Assembly (NCBI GenBank): GCA_028571685.1
Contig: CM053154.1
Location: 3,617,001 to 3,681,000, forward strand
Length of the DNA stretch: 64,000 nucleotides
Direction: 5' to 3'
Source of the DNA: Heterohyrax brucei
Taxonomy: Eukaryota > Chordata > Mammalia > Hyracoidea > Procaviidae
A program made the position numbers and the translations under genes. Below, piece by piece: positions 33,457-43,800 of the stretch; within the stretch, counting starts at the first letter, position 1, and each line of letters opens with the position of its first letter. The notes under the pieces are model-generated. The model did no database searches. It worked only from the letters and a program-made list of their open reading frames with translations, and was not told the DNA's origin.

Positions 33457-35940
33457 TACCAAACTTTTAGAGAAGAACTAACTCTGATCTTATTGAGGCT
33501 ATTTCATACCACAGACAGTGATGGATGGAATACTCCCAAATTCATTCTATGAAGCCAGCACAACCCTAATACCAAAGCCAGACAAAGATCCCACCAAAAA
33601 AGAAAATTACAGACCAATATCACACACGAACCTATATGCAAAAATCTTCAACAAAATTCTAGCCAATAGAATTCGACAGCATATAAAAAAGTCATTCATC
33701 ATGATCAAGTTGGTTTCATCCCAGGGATGCAAGAATGGTTTAACATCAGAAAAATAATTAATGTAATCAATCACATAAGTAATGCAAAAGATAAGAATCC
33801 CCTGATTTTGTGAATTGATGCAGAAAAGGCACTTGATAAAGTTCCGTACCCATTCATGCAAAAACTCTCAGAAAATTAGAAACAGAGGGGAAATTCCTTA
33901 ATGCAATCAGTAGCATCTACTGCAAGCTAACGGCCTTTATCATCCTCAATGTTGAAAGACTGAATGAATTCCCCTTGAGAATGGGAACTAGACAGGGATC
34001 CCCACTCTCACCACTTCTGTTCAACATAGTACTACAAGTTCTAGCCACAGCAAGTAGACAAGACAAAGAAATAAAGGGCATCTGTGTCGGCAATGAAGAA
34101 GAAAAAAATCTCCCTATTTGCAGATGATACCTTTTTGTATACAGAGAACCCAAAGGAATACATAAGTAAACTATTGTAACTAACAGAGGAGTTTAGCCAA
34201 GTATTGGGATACAAGATAAACATAAGTAAATCAGTAGGATTCCTTTATATCCACAATGAGATTATTAAAGAAGAAATCACCAAATCAATTCCATTTACTA
34301 TAGTCCCCAAGGAGATAAAATACCTAGGAATAAATCTAATTAGAGAAATAAGAGAACTACAAGTCCTTACTACAAGAAACTAAGAGAGACTTACATAAAT
34401 GGAGTAATCTACCGTGCTCATGGATAGGAACATTCAACATTGTTAAAATGTCTTTTACCCAAAACATTCTACTTATATAATGCAATCCCAATACAAATTC
34501 CAGCGACACTGTTTAATGAGATGGAGAAACAAATCACCAACTTTGTTTGGAAAGGGAAGGGGCCCCAGATAAGCAAAGCACTTCTGAGGAAGAACACTCT
34601 GGGAAGCCTCTCACTACCTGACTTTAGAACCTATTACACTGCCACAGTAATCAAAACAGCCTGGTACTGGTACAAAAAGAGACATATAGATCAATGGAAC
34701 AGAGTTGAGACTCCAGAGATTTCACCATCCTCCTATGAACAGTTTGTAAACTGGGGTAAAAACAGTCTCTTTAGCAAACGGTGCTGGCAAAATTGAATAT
34801 CCATCTGCAAAAAACTGAAAAACGACCCATGTCTTACACCTTATAGAAAAACCAACTCAAACTGTATAAAAGACCTAAATATCAAATCTAAAATGATAAA
34901 GCTCATCCAAGATAAAATAGGATCAACAGTGGAAGTTTTAATACACAATGTAGACAGACTTCAAAATCTGAGAGAGTACGATCAATAGAAGAGAAAATAG
35001 GTAAATGGGAACTACTAAGAATCAAACACTTTTGCTCATCCAAAGACTTCACCAAAAGAATTAAAAGACCACCTACAGAATGGGAAAAAATATTTGGTGA
35101 CTACATAGATCTCCGTAGTCTACAAGTTATTGCAAAATATCAGCAAGAAAAGGATAAATAATCCAATTAAGCAATGAGCAAAGGAGATGGACAGATATTT
35201 CTCTAAAGAGGACTTCCAGGCAGCAAAAGACACATCAGGAATTATTCACGATCATTAGCTATTAAAGAAATTCAAATCAAAACTACGATGAGATACCATC
35301 TAACCCCAACAAGGTTGGCCATAATCCAAAAAACACAAAGCAACAAATGCTGGAGAGGGACTCTCCTACACTGCTGATGGGATTGCAAAATGGTACAATT
35401 TCTTTGGAAGACAATCTGGCGCTTCCGTAAGAAGCTGGAAGTAGACATGCCATTGGATCCTGTAATTCTACTGCTTGGAATTTATCCTTCAGAAACAAAG
35501 GTTGTCACATGAACAGATACATGTACATGAATGTTTGTTGCAGCACAGTCCACAATAGCAAAAAGTTGGAATCAACCCTGATGCCCATCAACAGATGAGT
35601 GAATAAACAAACTATGGTAGATATTCTCAATGGAACACTATGCTATGATAAAAAAATATTTTAGAAAACATCTCATAACACGGTCTCATTTGGAAGAGAT
35701 CATGCTGAGTGAAATCAATCAATGTCAAAAGGACAAATTTTGCATGAGACCACTGTTATAAGGACTTAAAAAGAGAATTATCCACTGCAGAAAATGACTG
35801 TTTTGGCTACAAGGGTGTGTGGGAAGCTGAGGGTTTATTGTAGATGAGATGATAGATGTTAGAAATTTTACTCTTTTACTGTAGTTAATAAAAAAATAAA
35901 ATTAAAAAGAAATTATGCATAAACAAAACAAAAAAAGAAC
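33457..35940 (+). mobile_element. Older L1, right part (RT to 3' end)
   Basis: It continues the element interrupted at 26,259, with 'FADD' preserved near 34,121 ('[12 protein letters not shown]') and the ORF2 end 'FCMRPLL' at about 35,739-35,762. Multiple stops and indels make it a pseudogene. Its 3' UTR is only about 150 bp and ends in an A-rich stretch (35,886-35,935). It lacks the roughly 1-kb 3' UTR carried by the two younger L1s here. Confidence 0.93.
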
Positions 35941-36259
35941 TTGAAAACTTATGTCAGAGTATCTCTATTAAAGAAATAGAAAGAAAAAAAAAAACTTTAT
36001 TCCTCAGTTCCTTTCCACAGTTTTTGTCTTGCTTTGTTTTTCACCTGTAGTATCTGCCGGTGTCTTTGGGTAGAACTGTTTTGACCACCCACGCCTGCTG
36101 GCGCTCTGTAAGTGTGGACATTAGAGCGTGACACCCAGAAAACAGCCAGGATGCAGGATGTCCCAGCTCTGCCTGGGACACGGACAAGAGCAGAAGGGAT
36201 CCAAGGACTCAGTGAAGTTCTCGTTACAACGTCTACATTTACATTACGTTGAGATGTAA

Positions 36260-37250
36260 TCCAATATGATACAACTTAATCTAAAAAAATATTGCGTTTT
36301 ATGTGGAAGTTTACAGGGCCCATTAGTTTATCATTCAAAATTTTGCGCACAAATCATTTTGTGACGTCGGATACACATACGACTTAACTTTTAATCTTAT
36401 TTACCATAGCTTCTAGTCTTTGCCAACTTCAAACCCGAGCAGACACCGCACAGCATAGTGTTTGTTCATCGTCCCGCTGCAGCTTAGATGCAAGTGTATA
36501 AATGTCTAGCTTGTGTGCAGCATCACCGTCCAAGAGACTTGCCTCTAGTGCTCATCTCAGATTAAATAGAAGTCAAAATAGTCAGCAGACTGAAACACAC
36601 GAGGGCCCATCGTCTTTGAGATCATGAAGTAACCTATAAAATAAGTAATGTGTCAAGTCTAAACATGAGCTGTGAGCACTCCTCTGGCCATTTTCAAGCA
36701 TATCCATTTTAAAATGCTTAAAATGTTAGTTCATGTACTTTTCTGTTCAGTAGAGGCAGATGGTAAATTCTAAAAGAATTTATGTTCAACTAAGTTTTTC
36801 AAAAATATTTTATGGTGTTTTAGGTGCAAGTTTGCAGTACAGAATGGTTTCCCTTTCAACAGTTTGTCCCAAGACGTTGATGACAGTCCCTCCCATGTGT
36901 CAGCGCTCTCCCCATTTCTGTTCCTACTGCTTATCATCCGGACTTCTGCGTTCTTGTCTTTGCTTTGGGGCAGATGTTGCCCTTTGGTCTCATATAATTA
37001 ACTCCTCTAAGGAGCTTGTTCCTCTCGATGTGGTTGGTTGTTTTGTGAGCGGTCTATTGTTTGGCAGCAAGGTGGTCTCCAGGAGGGGCTTCGGTTCCAT
37101 GTCGAAGGGCATGTTAGGGTTATAATCTAGGAAATTCCTCCAGCTTCGATCAGATCAGTAAATCCGGTCTTCTGTGTGGATCTGATTTTTGTCCTACAGT
37201 TTTCTCCCACACTGACTGAGACCATCTATTGTCCTGGTCAGAGCTGTAGG
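36260..37250 (-). mobile_element. Old L1 3'-end fragments
   Basis: Two blocks (about 36,260-36,420 and 36,790-37,250) share a family: 'gtggaagtttacagggccca' with 'aatcattttgtgacgtcgg', and 'ggtctcatataattaactcc' with 'agtaaatccggtcttctgtg'. The same family appears in the other orientation at 62,530-62,705 ('gtcacaaaacaatgtgtgtt', 'gctctgtaaacctttatc'). I read it as the 3' end of an older L1 lineage. Confidence 0.5.
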
Positions 37251-37639
37251 TGGTGTGTGTTTTTTTTTTTTGCTGTTGTTGGTTTCTTTTATGACTGTAT
37301 TTGGCTTTTTTAGTTCCCTGGAGTATGCGTTTTAATGGGGATACTTACCAATTCCTTGTTAGAGTCTGTTACACAGATTTTGTCATCCTATTTTGTATTT
37401 TTAAAAATGTTATCCTTTTTATAATTGCATCTTCTGTCCTCTGGCTCTCGCTAGGTTGGTATAATTTTAATTTCTCTGGTTTCCTCAAAGTCATTTTGAA
37501 GTTTTATAGCCCCTACCCATTTTATAAGTGGTTATCTTTAAGTTTTGTGAAACTTGTTTAACAGTTTTTTGTTTTTGTTTTTACACAGATGAAGTAGACA
37601 GAATCTATCGCCCAGAGAGAAAGGGGCCAATAAAACCAC

Positions 37640-37940
37640 CTGTGAAGTCTCCCTCTAAACAGAAGGCTTCCTCTGAACTTCAGTAATATTGTTCCATTAT
37701 CCTGCGGCCTTTGACTCTGCACAAGAGAAGTCTATACCTGTCTGATTATCAGCCTTCCCCCCATTTAGAAACTTGAACTCCAAAGTTCTGAGTTATGCTG
37801 ATGCATTGTTTTCTAATTTCTTCTTGCTGATATTAATCAAACGTAGCTCAGAAAGATTTTCTTCTCACTTCTCCATGTCTTGTAGCTTTTTTAAAATCTT
37901 TTTCTCTCTTTGTTATTCAATCACGGAGAACTCCTCAGGG
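37640..37940 (-). mobile_element. Ancient L1 ORF1-region fragment
   Basis: The run 'gttccattatcctgcggcct' and 'gagaagtctatacctgtctg' parallels the L1 ORF1 C-terminal coding region in reverse ('cattccactgccttctggcc', 'gagaagtcagctgttaatc'). Confidence 0.4.
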
Positions 37941-38009
37941 TGATTGGCTAAAATCACGATTCAGTTAAAAGCAATGCCAGCCCATTGTTCACTGTCTGGG
38001 TGTGTTCAC

Positions 38010-38063
38010 ACCACACACACACACCACACACACACCACACACACACGCACGCACGTACACACA
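38010..38063. repeat. (CA)n microsatellite
   Basis: Interrupted CA run, 'ccacacacacacaccacaca' and on to 'acacgcacgcacgtacacac'. Confidence 0.93.
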
Positions 38064-38378
38064 AAGTTTGCTTACTTCTGAGAAGTCATTTTTGCTCTCC
38101 ATTTTCCATTTTTATTGGAGCCTTCTTACGCTTCCTCACCACGGCATCCTCTTCAGTCTCCCTGAGGACACAAAGTGAAATCTATTTAAAGATCTTGTCC
38201 CACTGGGCAGCTCTTGTGCATCAGGGAGAGCACTTAAACACTCGTCCCCAAGCCTGGCCCAGGTTCTGTGGTGACTGGTGCTCCTGAGTGTTTCCTCTGT
38301 CTGTTGACTCTGGGTCCGAAGCCTGAACGCGCCTGTGCGGGCTGCTGGTGCCGCCCTGTTTCCTGTCCCAGTGCGTGT

Positions 38379-38417
38379 GCTCTCTCTCTCTCTCTCTCTC
38401 TCTCACATACACACACC
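38379..38417. repeat. (TC)n followed by (AC)n microsatellite
   Basis: 'ctctctctctctctctctct' then 'cacatacacacacc'. It lies just left of the mariner-derived palindrome. Confidence 0.93.
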
Positions 38418-38428
38418 CATAACTCCTG

Positions 38429-38745
38429 GCTGAATATCACTACCGACTCCTTCAAAGTCACCCCCCAGGGAAGCTGTGCACTGACACCAGAGCCTTGTCC
38501 ACCCTTCAAAGCAATTTTTCTAGGATGAGTTCACAAACTTAATTGTTAGACCTTGTCTGGGGACAGCTCTGATGGCCAGTCCAGAAAAAAGAGCTCCAGA
38601 ATTGCTTTGAAGGATGGACTAGGCGCTGATGTCAGTGCACAGCTTCCCTGGGGTAGGACTTGGAAGGTGACTGTAGTGATACTCAGCAAAGAGGTATGTG
38701 GCACTTTTTCTAGGATGAGTTCATGAACTTGTCAGAATTTGTATA
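38429..38745. mobile_element. Mariner-derived palindromic insertion
   Basis: Left arm 38,429-38,516 and right arm 38,600-38,688 are inverted copies of the 3' end of a mariner element: 'ggaagctgtgcactgaca' against its complement 'tgtcagtgcacagcttcc', and 'cccttcaaagcaatt' against 'aattgctttgaagg'. Terminal-repeat-like sequence 'ttaattgttagaccttgt' (38,539-38,556) sits between them, and a second, degraded terminus follows at 38,714-38,745. The 'tttttctaggatgagttca' block occurs at both 38,513 and 38,706. No transposase frame remains. Confidence 0.72.
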
Positions 38746-38749
38746 CACT

Positions 38750-38890
38750 TATACTCACAGACAAACTGATCTGAGGACATATTCACCTACTGACACTCAC
38801 ACACACACTCAAACAGACACACTTTCACAGACCCAAGAATCACAAGACATGCACACTCACACACGTACACAAATACACACTCGCACAGAA
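38750..38890. repeat. AC-rich low-complexity sequence
   Basis: Irregular 'acac' and 'actcacac' repeats, such as 'gacactcacacacacactca'. This explains the Thr/His-rich frames over this stretch. Confidence 0.7.
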
Positions 38891-39351
38891 TGTACACCCA
38901 CCCCATCTATCTCCGCACACTTCTCTGAAATAAGTCGTGATGGGGCGGGCATGGCCTCTGAGCTTCCTGTGTCCTGGCAGGTCAAGCCTCTCTGCATTGC
39001 CAAGGCTGGAAGAGACCCGCAGGCTGGGAACCTGCTCCGGGGGCAGAGGTGGGTGGCGGCGGGGGTGCAGGTACACGCTCTCCAGGGGCTGACGGTGCTG
39101 AGGGAGAGAACACTGCCTGCAGCCCTCCGTCCGGAGTGGGTGCAGCTGCCTACTTCCTGCGGTCCACGCGCCCCCTCCTCCTCTGAGGCCAGACCTTGAA
39201 GACCTCCAGAGCTGACCATAGCGACCTTTGTCAATAGGCAGGAGGTTCCAGGAAATGGGGGGCTCCAAGGGACTTCTTTCCCGGGAAGGGCCCGTTTCTG
39301 CCTTCAGAGCTCCCTCCCTCACTTGCCTATTTTCCTGTTCCAGCTTTGTTA
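38891..39351. other. GC-rich single-copy sequence, nothing recognised
   Basis: A 226-codon minus-strand frame (38,840-39,520) runs from the LTR through this region into the AC-rich repeat, so it is not taken as a gene. Confidence 0.35.
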
Positions 39352-39882
39352 GCTGTCGTGGATTGAACTGTGTCCCCCCCAAAATAGGCGTAGCCCTGTG
39401 GCTGGGCCGGGATTCCCAATATTTTACGGTTGCCCTCCATTTTCTGATTTTCCCATGCTGTGTGTTAAAGGATTTGGGTGGGACTGTAAACCCCTTCGTA
39501 GGATCACCTCCCTTCTCCACTGTAAAGAGAATTTCCCTGCAGTGTGGCTTGTAGCACCCTTAACCCTTTCATCCTGCAGGAGATACAAGGAAAGGGAAGC
39601 AATCAGAGCATGGGAAACCTCAGACCATCAAGCAAGCAGCACTGAGTGAAGAGTGCATCCTTCAGACCTGAGATTCCTGCTCCAAGATACTCCCTGAGCA
39701 AGGACTGATACAACACAAGGACTTTCCTCCAGAGCTGACCAGGGGCAAGGCCTTTCCCTGGAGTAGACATCCTGAATTTGGACTTGTAGCCTACTGGACT
39801 GTGTCAGAATAAACCTTCCTTTGCTGAGGCCGTTCACTGGTGGTATTTCTGCTAGGGCAGCACCTGAGGACTAAAACATTAG
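39352..39882 (+). mobile_element. MLT1-type solo LTR (ERVL-MaLR)
   Basis: Begins 'tgtcgtggattgaactgtgt' with the C run 'cccccccaaaata', passes 'gaatttggacttgtagcct', 'actggactgtgtcagaataa' (AATAAA near 39,809) and ends 'tggtatttctgctagggcag' then 'gaggactaaaaca', matching the TG...CA limits of this ancient endogenous LTR class. No internal retroviral genes are adjacent. Confidence 0.75.
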
Positions 39883-39889
39883 CCCCGGC

Positions 39890-40345
39890 CTCTGAGGACT
39901 GCTGTAACAATGGACCACGAACTGCAGGTGTGCCACTACGGCTATTTGTTCTGCCTCGTTCTGGAGGCTGCAAGTCTGCGCCAAGGTGTTAGGAGGGCTG
40001 TGCTCCTTCTGAATGCTTGGGGGCGACCCTTGCCGGCTTCTTCTGGCTTCTAGTGCTGGCTGCAGCCCTGGAGCTCTGTGGCTTCTGACCACAGTCCTGG
40101 AGCTCCGTGGCTTGTGGCTGCATGCATTACCCTACCTTCGGCCTCTACCTTCCCACCACCGTCTTCCCACTGGGTGTGCCTGTGTCCCCACCCTTTTCTT
40201 GGGAGGACGTCCATCGTTGGACTATGGTGCACCCTCATCCAGAATGCACACGTCTTGCTCGGTCACTTCCACAAAGAGCTTGTTCCCAGGTGAGTGCACA
40301 TCTGAGATACTGGGTGGACATGAATGTCAGGGGACTACTAGTCAA
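39890..40345 (-). mobile_element. MLT1-type LTR, opposite orientation
   Basis: Starts with the reverse-complement end ('ctgctgtaacaatggaccac', 'gttctggaggctgcaagtct', 'gcgccaaggtgttaggaggg') and proceeds through 'ggcttgtggctgcatgcatt' and 'cctcatccagaatgc' to 'gagatactgggtggac'. It forms a tail-to-tail pair with the LTR at 39,352-39,882. It contains a short internal duplication ('cctggagctctgtggcttct' and 'cctggagctccgtggcttgt'). Confidence 0.65.
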
Positions 40346-40717
40346 CCTAGAACAAGTGTCTCGGCATTTCTGACACTATTTGATACCCATGCAGAGAACT
40401 TTATATTCCACTGGTGACCAATCCATTTCCATATCCGGAAAAACCAAAGAACAGATGATCTTTTGGCGTTAATAATTTGGAGAACACTCAGGAGAGGCTA
40501 GCTGCCGGGCAGAGCGCACAGGGCGTCTTCACTTGCCTGTGATTCCCAGTCTTCACTGTGGGCTGAACAGTGAGTGGGGCAAACGGCAGACGACCCAGCT
40601 CCGGTGAGAGGTGGCAGCCAGGGTTCTGTCACCTTGTTTCAGTTGTTTCCAGGGATGACAGAGAAGGAAACATTTGATTTCCTCTTTTGCAGCGAGATCA
40701 AGTTCATGACCGAAAAT
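40346..40717. other. Single-copy sequence, nothing recognised
   Basis: No repeat or exon can be supported between the LTR pair and the old L1 tail. Confidence 0.3.
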
Positions 40718-41055
40718 TAAGCACCAGCCATTTCCGAGTGTGCAGCTCAGTAGCGTTTTGTCCATTCACATTGCTGTACAAACACCTTGCCCTTTCTCGT
40801 GCCGACATCTCACCACCCCCGAATAACGCCCTGTCCCCATTAAGCCCACTGCCCGTTTCCCAGCCCCCAGGTTTGATAGCATGGACTGATCTTTGTTCTG
40901 TCTGTGGATTTTCCTGTTCTGGGTACATCACCCATGTGGGGTCACCTAGTATGCAACCTTTTGGGGCTGGCGTGTTTCACTTGGTGCAGTGTTTCAGGTT
41001 TCAGCCAAATTGCAGTATGTGTTAGTACCTTATTCTGTCATGTGTGGACTGATGT
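40718..41055 (-). mobile_element. Old L1 3'-UTR fragment
   Basis: Clear reverse-complement order of old L1M-type 3' ends: 'ccatttccgagtgtgcagct', 'cattcacattgctgtacaaa', 'ctgggtacatcacccatgtg', 'gtgtttcacttggtgcagtg' and 'gcagtatgtgttagtacctt'. Confidence 0.7.
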
Positions 41056-41062
41056 TCCAGTG

Positions 41063-41178
41063 GAGGGGCTGGGTGGTGAAGCGGTAAGCATGCCCCATTG
41101 CTAACTGGAAGGTTGGGGGTTTTGGTGCACTCCGAGTTATGTCGGAAGAAAGACGTGGCTGTCTACTTCCAATAAACC
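41063..41178 (+). mobile_element. AfroSINE, left member of a convergent pair
   Basis: Head 'ggctgggtggtgaagcgg', then 'ttgctaactggaaggttggg' and the internal core ending at 'gtctacttccaataa'. The 3' part is missing. The next SINE faces it. Confidence 0.72.
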
Positions 41179-41187
41179 CAACCCAAA

Positions 41188-41336
41188 CCAAACCCATAGC
41201 TGTTGAGTCAAGTCTGACTCACAGCGACCCTAGGGGACAGACCCGAATTGCTCCAGAGTTTCCAAGGAGCGCCTGGTAGATCCCAACTGCTGGCCTTTTG
41301 GTGAGCAGCTGTAGCACTCAACCACAACATCACTAG
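41188..41336 (-). mobile_element. AfroSINE, right member of a convergent pair
   Basis: Tail 'gagtcaagtctgactcacag', 'ctccagagtttccaaggagc', 'gcctggtagatcccaactgc' and head 'gcagctgtagcactcaacc'. Nearly full length, meeting the plus-strand copy within 10 bp. Confidence 0.9.
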
Positions 41337-42299
41337 GATTTTCCCCTGAAACACCAGCCGTCATGAGTCACAGTCATCGCAATGGCAACTGGCTGCTAGC
41401 TTGTCATGTGACACTAGGGTCCGGTTGACTGCAGCTTTGATTCTGTGAGACCTTAACACTTGCTGCAATGAAGAATTTAGAGCAGACCAATCCCAGGCCT
41501 CACCTGATGACAGTGGTCACCTCCCAGTTCCTCGTCTCCTCTGAGTCAGGGACTCCTTTCATCGTGCCTCTGAAGACCACAGGGTACACCCCCAAGATTG
41601 GATCTCACTTTGATTTCTAATCTCCCAAATAAACGCTGGGGAGCCCCCACCCCCAGCACCCAGGCTGCTCTCGGGAGCTTCTCTGTGGGTCCCTGGTTCC
41701 TCTCCTTTGTGAATGGTGCAGGTCAGCTTCCTCGTCCTTGTTACCTTTTGGCAAATTGTCTCCTGTTGAGTGTCCTCTGGTGGCCAGTCCACTGGTACAC
41801 TTTTGGGGACAAATCCACCCTAGAGGTGCTCTTCCTTCAAGAGGGTTTGTTGTGAGATCTGGCTTGTCTGGACAACCCAGTTGCCTCAGCCTCGTCAGAT
41901 AGGAGATAGCTCCCTGTTCTCTGCTCTCCTCATGACTGTACTGAACCCCACTCTGCTGATGAGCCTGACTTTCCAAGAAATTACTAGGCTTAGGCTGAAC
42001 GGTGAGGATGAGGCGGAACGCGGGGATTCACTCAGGTTGGCAGAAAGAAGAACCCCATGTCCTGAGCCCACCTCCAGGAACTCTTGGGGCTCTGCCCTTG
42101 TTCCTTGTCTGCCTAGCAGACCCCATGGTGAGCCTGGTGACATCCAGGGCTCCCACACCAGGAAGAGGCGCAGCACACATGTGCACACAAGCTATGCACT
42201 TAGTTTCTGAGGTCCTGAAAACTGGGGGGGAGAAGTCAGTCTTGCAAAGACAGGAACAGATTGTTCCCTGAGATGGAAAGACTTGACTTTGCTAGTCGG
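41337..42299. other. Single-copy sequence, nothing recognised
   Basis: Mixed composition. Frames up to 119 codons overlap on both strands without domains. Confidence 0.35.
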
Positions 42300-42530
42300 A
42301 CGCACCACAAGGAAACACCAGTGGCTGGAGAATGACATCATGCTTGGTCAAGGGTCAGGGAAGCTGAAGGAGACCCTCCGTGAGATGTGTGGACAGCACA
42401 CACCACAACAACGCACTCTAAGCTGCCAGCCATCGTGAAGACGGCGCAGGCCCAGGCACTGTTTTATTCAGTCACACGTCAGGTCACTGTCTGCCGGAGC
42501 TGACTCGATGATGGCTCACAAGAATCCTAA
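42300..42530 (+). mobile_element. RTE/AfroSINE-type 3' tail
   Basis: The order 'gaatgacatcatgcttggtc', 'gaaggagaccctccgtgaga', 'catcgtgaagacggcgcagg', 'gcactgttttattcagtcac' and 'gagctgactcgatgatggct' follows the tail seen at 60.9-61.1 kb. Confidence 0.68.
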
Positions 42531-42796
42531 CGTGGAGGCAACTTTCCCGGAAGATGCATTGCCCCCTGGACCTCCAAATAGCTGTGTTTTCAGTGACAAT
42601 TAATTCATAGGAAAACATTTTTGAGCGCTCACTGTGCTAAGCTTCCCTCGTGCCTCACCTTTCCACAGTCTGCATTTATGCCCTGACTTGAAACAGACCC
42701 CAGAGGTCAGGGTCCGCCTCAGGAGGTGACCTCACTGTCTGATACGTCCGTTCTTGTCAGACCCTTGTGCTACCCAGCTGTCTCCCCAACGTGACG

Positions 42797-43012
42797 GATC
42801 CTTAGTGTCACCTGTAACCTTGATGTCACATGAACCCTTGGTGTCCGCTGTTAACTCTTGATGTCACCTACGAGCCTTGGTGTCTGTCATCTGTAACTGT
42901 TCGTGTTACCTGTAACCTTTGATGTTACCTGTAAGCCTTGATGTTATCTTTAACTCTTGATGTCATGTGAACCCCCCGTGTCACCTGTAACCTTGATGTC
43001 ACCTATAGCCTG
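42797..43012. repeat. Degenerate minisatellite, unit about 20-25 bp
   Basis: About nine imperfect units built on 'cttgatgtcacctgtaac' with variants such as 'cttggtgtccgctgttaac' and 'tttgatgttacctgtaag'. Unit length varies. Confidence 0.85.
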
Positions 43013-43619
43013 TGGTGATCAGTCTTTTCTGTCACTGTTGCGGGTACACTGGATCTTGCAGGCCTTTCAGGGGCATCCGCCTCTCTGGACCTCGATTGGA
43101 GAGGTGTCTGGTGGGGAAGGGGAAAGAGCTGCTCTTGGCTGGCCACTGACAGACCCTCTCCCCCGAGGGTGCCATGCCCCCTCCCAGCCTTCCCATCTGT
43201 GGCTTGCTTCGAGAAGCTTCCTACTCAACTCTTCTCCAGAAGCACCACCTGTCCCTGCCATCACCTTACCCTTGGTCTCAAAACAGTTTTCTAACCCAGT
43301 GCTTTACAGCCACAGAGTGGTTGACCACGTGGCCGAGTCCAAGTAAGGCCCACTGGCCACGTGTGCCCAGCATGTGCTGAAGGGCTCCGTTCAGACCCAA
43401 GCACAAGCCAGCTGTGGATGAGACTGCGGTGGCTGTTACTAAGGCTCTCCCAGCAGCCTGCTGAACATCTTGTTAGCAATTTGTATAAGCATCTCCTGGA
43501 GGATCCAGCCTGGATTGGCCGCTGTTGACTCCGATTCTGAGAAGGCGTGAGGAGCGAGTGGGTGGAGTGGTCTGAACCTCCCCGGAGCTCTGCCATGGCA
43601 GCCCCGCTCGCAGGCCGCG
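43013..43619. other. GC-rich single-copy sequence, nothing recognised
   Basis: Frames of 65-129 codons overlap on both strands with no domain. Confidence 0.3.
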
Positions 43620-43800
43620 CCCGCAGCACGCATAATGATATTACCGCCTGTGATATTATTCAGGGTGACTTCAGATTAAGTGAGTGATAAACCAGGGGTT
43701 ATGCTACCTTTATTACAGAGCTGATAAGGTGCTAATCAGAGTCCAAGTCTGTGTCATCACATAAATTATGAGCCAGAGTTTGATGGTAATTCCCAGAGAG
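43620..43800. other. Short repeat-free block resembling conserved non-coding DNA
   Basis: An abrupt change from GC-rich to an AT-rich, motif-dense sequence ('cgcataatgatattaccgcc', 'gtgatattattcagggtgac', 'gctgataaggtgctaatcag'). Candidate enhancer core by texture only. Confidence 0.35.

Noticed and set aside
37590-37686. Acceptor-like 'gtttttacacag' followed by a 31-codon frame ending in TAA
   Set aside because: Sequence from about 37,660 matches the ancient L1 ORF1 region in reverse. The T-rich tract is likely L1-derived and no gene context exists.
38840-39520. 226-codon minus-strand frame
   Set aside because: It begins inside an MLT1 LTR and ends in AC-rich low-complexity DNA.
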